A stretch of 64,000 bases of DNA from Treponema socranskii subsp. paredis ATCC 35535. GTDB taxonomy: Bacteria; Spirochaetota; Spirochaetia; Treponematales; Treponemataceae. The translations under genes were made by a program, and so were the position numbers. The DNA lies in contig KE332515.1 of the NCBI GenBank assembly GCA_000413015.1, positions 877,232 through 941,231 on the forward strand, written 5' to 3'. Positions 63,718 through 64,000 of this stretch are shown piece after piece. Below the pieces are notes generated by a model that was not told the DNA's origin, searched no databases, and worked only from the letters and a program-made list of their open reading frames with translations. Each line of letters begins with the position of its first letter. Within the stretch, counting starts at the first letter, position 1.

Positions 63718-64000
63718 TCAATTTCCGCTTTCGTTCCGCATCGGAAGCTTTTTTTTCGTCGACTCCCGGAATATGATGCACGTATCGAGATGCCGCGTTT
63801 CATACGGCAGCTCCCGATCTTTAATATGGCGCAGCAATTCGAGCACCGCTTCTCGTCCGAGCTTATACTTCGGTACATCGATCGTACTCAAGCGGGGCTG
63901 CATATACTGCGATATGTTTAAATTATCGCAGCCGAACACTTCGACGTCGTCGGGCACGATCCGGTTGTTTTCATACAGCGATTTGAGTACGCCCATCGCA
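63718..64000 (-). CDS. LacI-family regulator (3' end only)
   Basis: C-terminal ~94 residues of a LacI/GalR repressor continuing past the window edge: AMGVLKSLYENNRIVPDDVE, FGCDNLNISQYMQPRLSTID and IIFRESTKKK match the ligand-binding domain end. The DNA-binding domain is outside. It is 110 bp upstream of the binding-protein gene and is the likely local regulator of the uptake operon. Confidence 0.88.
   Translation of the reverse strand, partial: AMGVLKSLYENNRIVPDDVEVFGCDNLNISQYMQPRLSTIDVPKYKLGREAVLELLRHIKDRELPYETRHLDTCIIFRESTKKKLPMRNESGN

Overview
The window looks like chromosomal DNA of a treponeme-type spirochete (inference, no species claimed). The evidence is a class II PurE encoded without PurK, SUMF1-type lipoproteins, an enlarged signal peptidase I, a bactofilin next to a TPR protein, a ribF-rpsO-pnp cluster and moderate GC content. 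No rRNA, tRNA or CRISPR array was recognised.

Layout. 1-1442: 3' part of pgi and a nitroreductase lipoprotein. 1460-8614: an AT-rich accessory module, a Type IIG restriction-modification gene followed 7 bp later by a membrane-anchored KAP P-loop NTPase, bracketed by two ~240-bp direct repeats. 8753-13253: purine operon purE-purC-purF-purM-purN. 13343-19737 (minus): a small LRR-like protein, a LUD protein, parE, and a bactofilin-TPR-mtaB operon. 20172-25252 (plus): pta, a CapA-like lipoprotein and an HrpA-like helicase, followed by a 0.85-kb array of hairpin repeats. 26264-35326 (minus): ribF-rpsO, then pnp-dut-lptF-lptG-tgt-HEAT protein. 35493-36722: ilvE. 36801-39198: two exported proteins. 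39199-40152: a gene-poor stretch with an 8-bp microsatellite. 40153-47940: a SUMF1 lipoprotein, then a translationally coupled operon of two sugar-nucleotide enzymes and three subunits of a degenerate molybdenum-hydroxylase-like complex, then a DUF1622 membrane protein. 48244-49661: a SUMF1 lipoprotein broken by a frameshift. 49840-58307: hisS, coaX, lepB, an HPt protein, tatD, a small conserved-looking ORF, miaA, rlmI and a HAD phosphatase. 58425-64000 (minus): a carbohydrate-uptake cluster of LacI regulator (partial), binding protein, two permeases and a six-hairpin-type glycosidase.

Four signals run through the window. First, many operons start with a sigma70-type promoter whose -10 box lies 5-9 nt upstream of the start codon with no Shine-Dalgarno sequence, so the transcripts should be leaderless (purE, parE, bactofilin, ribF, the CapD-like gene, hisS, lepB, tatD, rlmI, HAD). 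Second, three unrelated housekeeping enzymes (Pta, ParE, IlvE) carry long Lys/Ala-rich, histone-H1-like N-terminal tails. Third, several intergenic hairpin or MITE-like repeat families are dispersed through the window. Fourth, an exact 16-bp AT palindrome occurs in three operon spacers.

The best candidates for undescribed biology are the repeat-flanked Type IIG/KAP module, the H1-like tails, and the Mo-hydroxylase-like operon that has lost its cofactor and active-site signatures.
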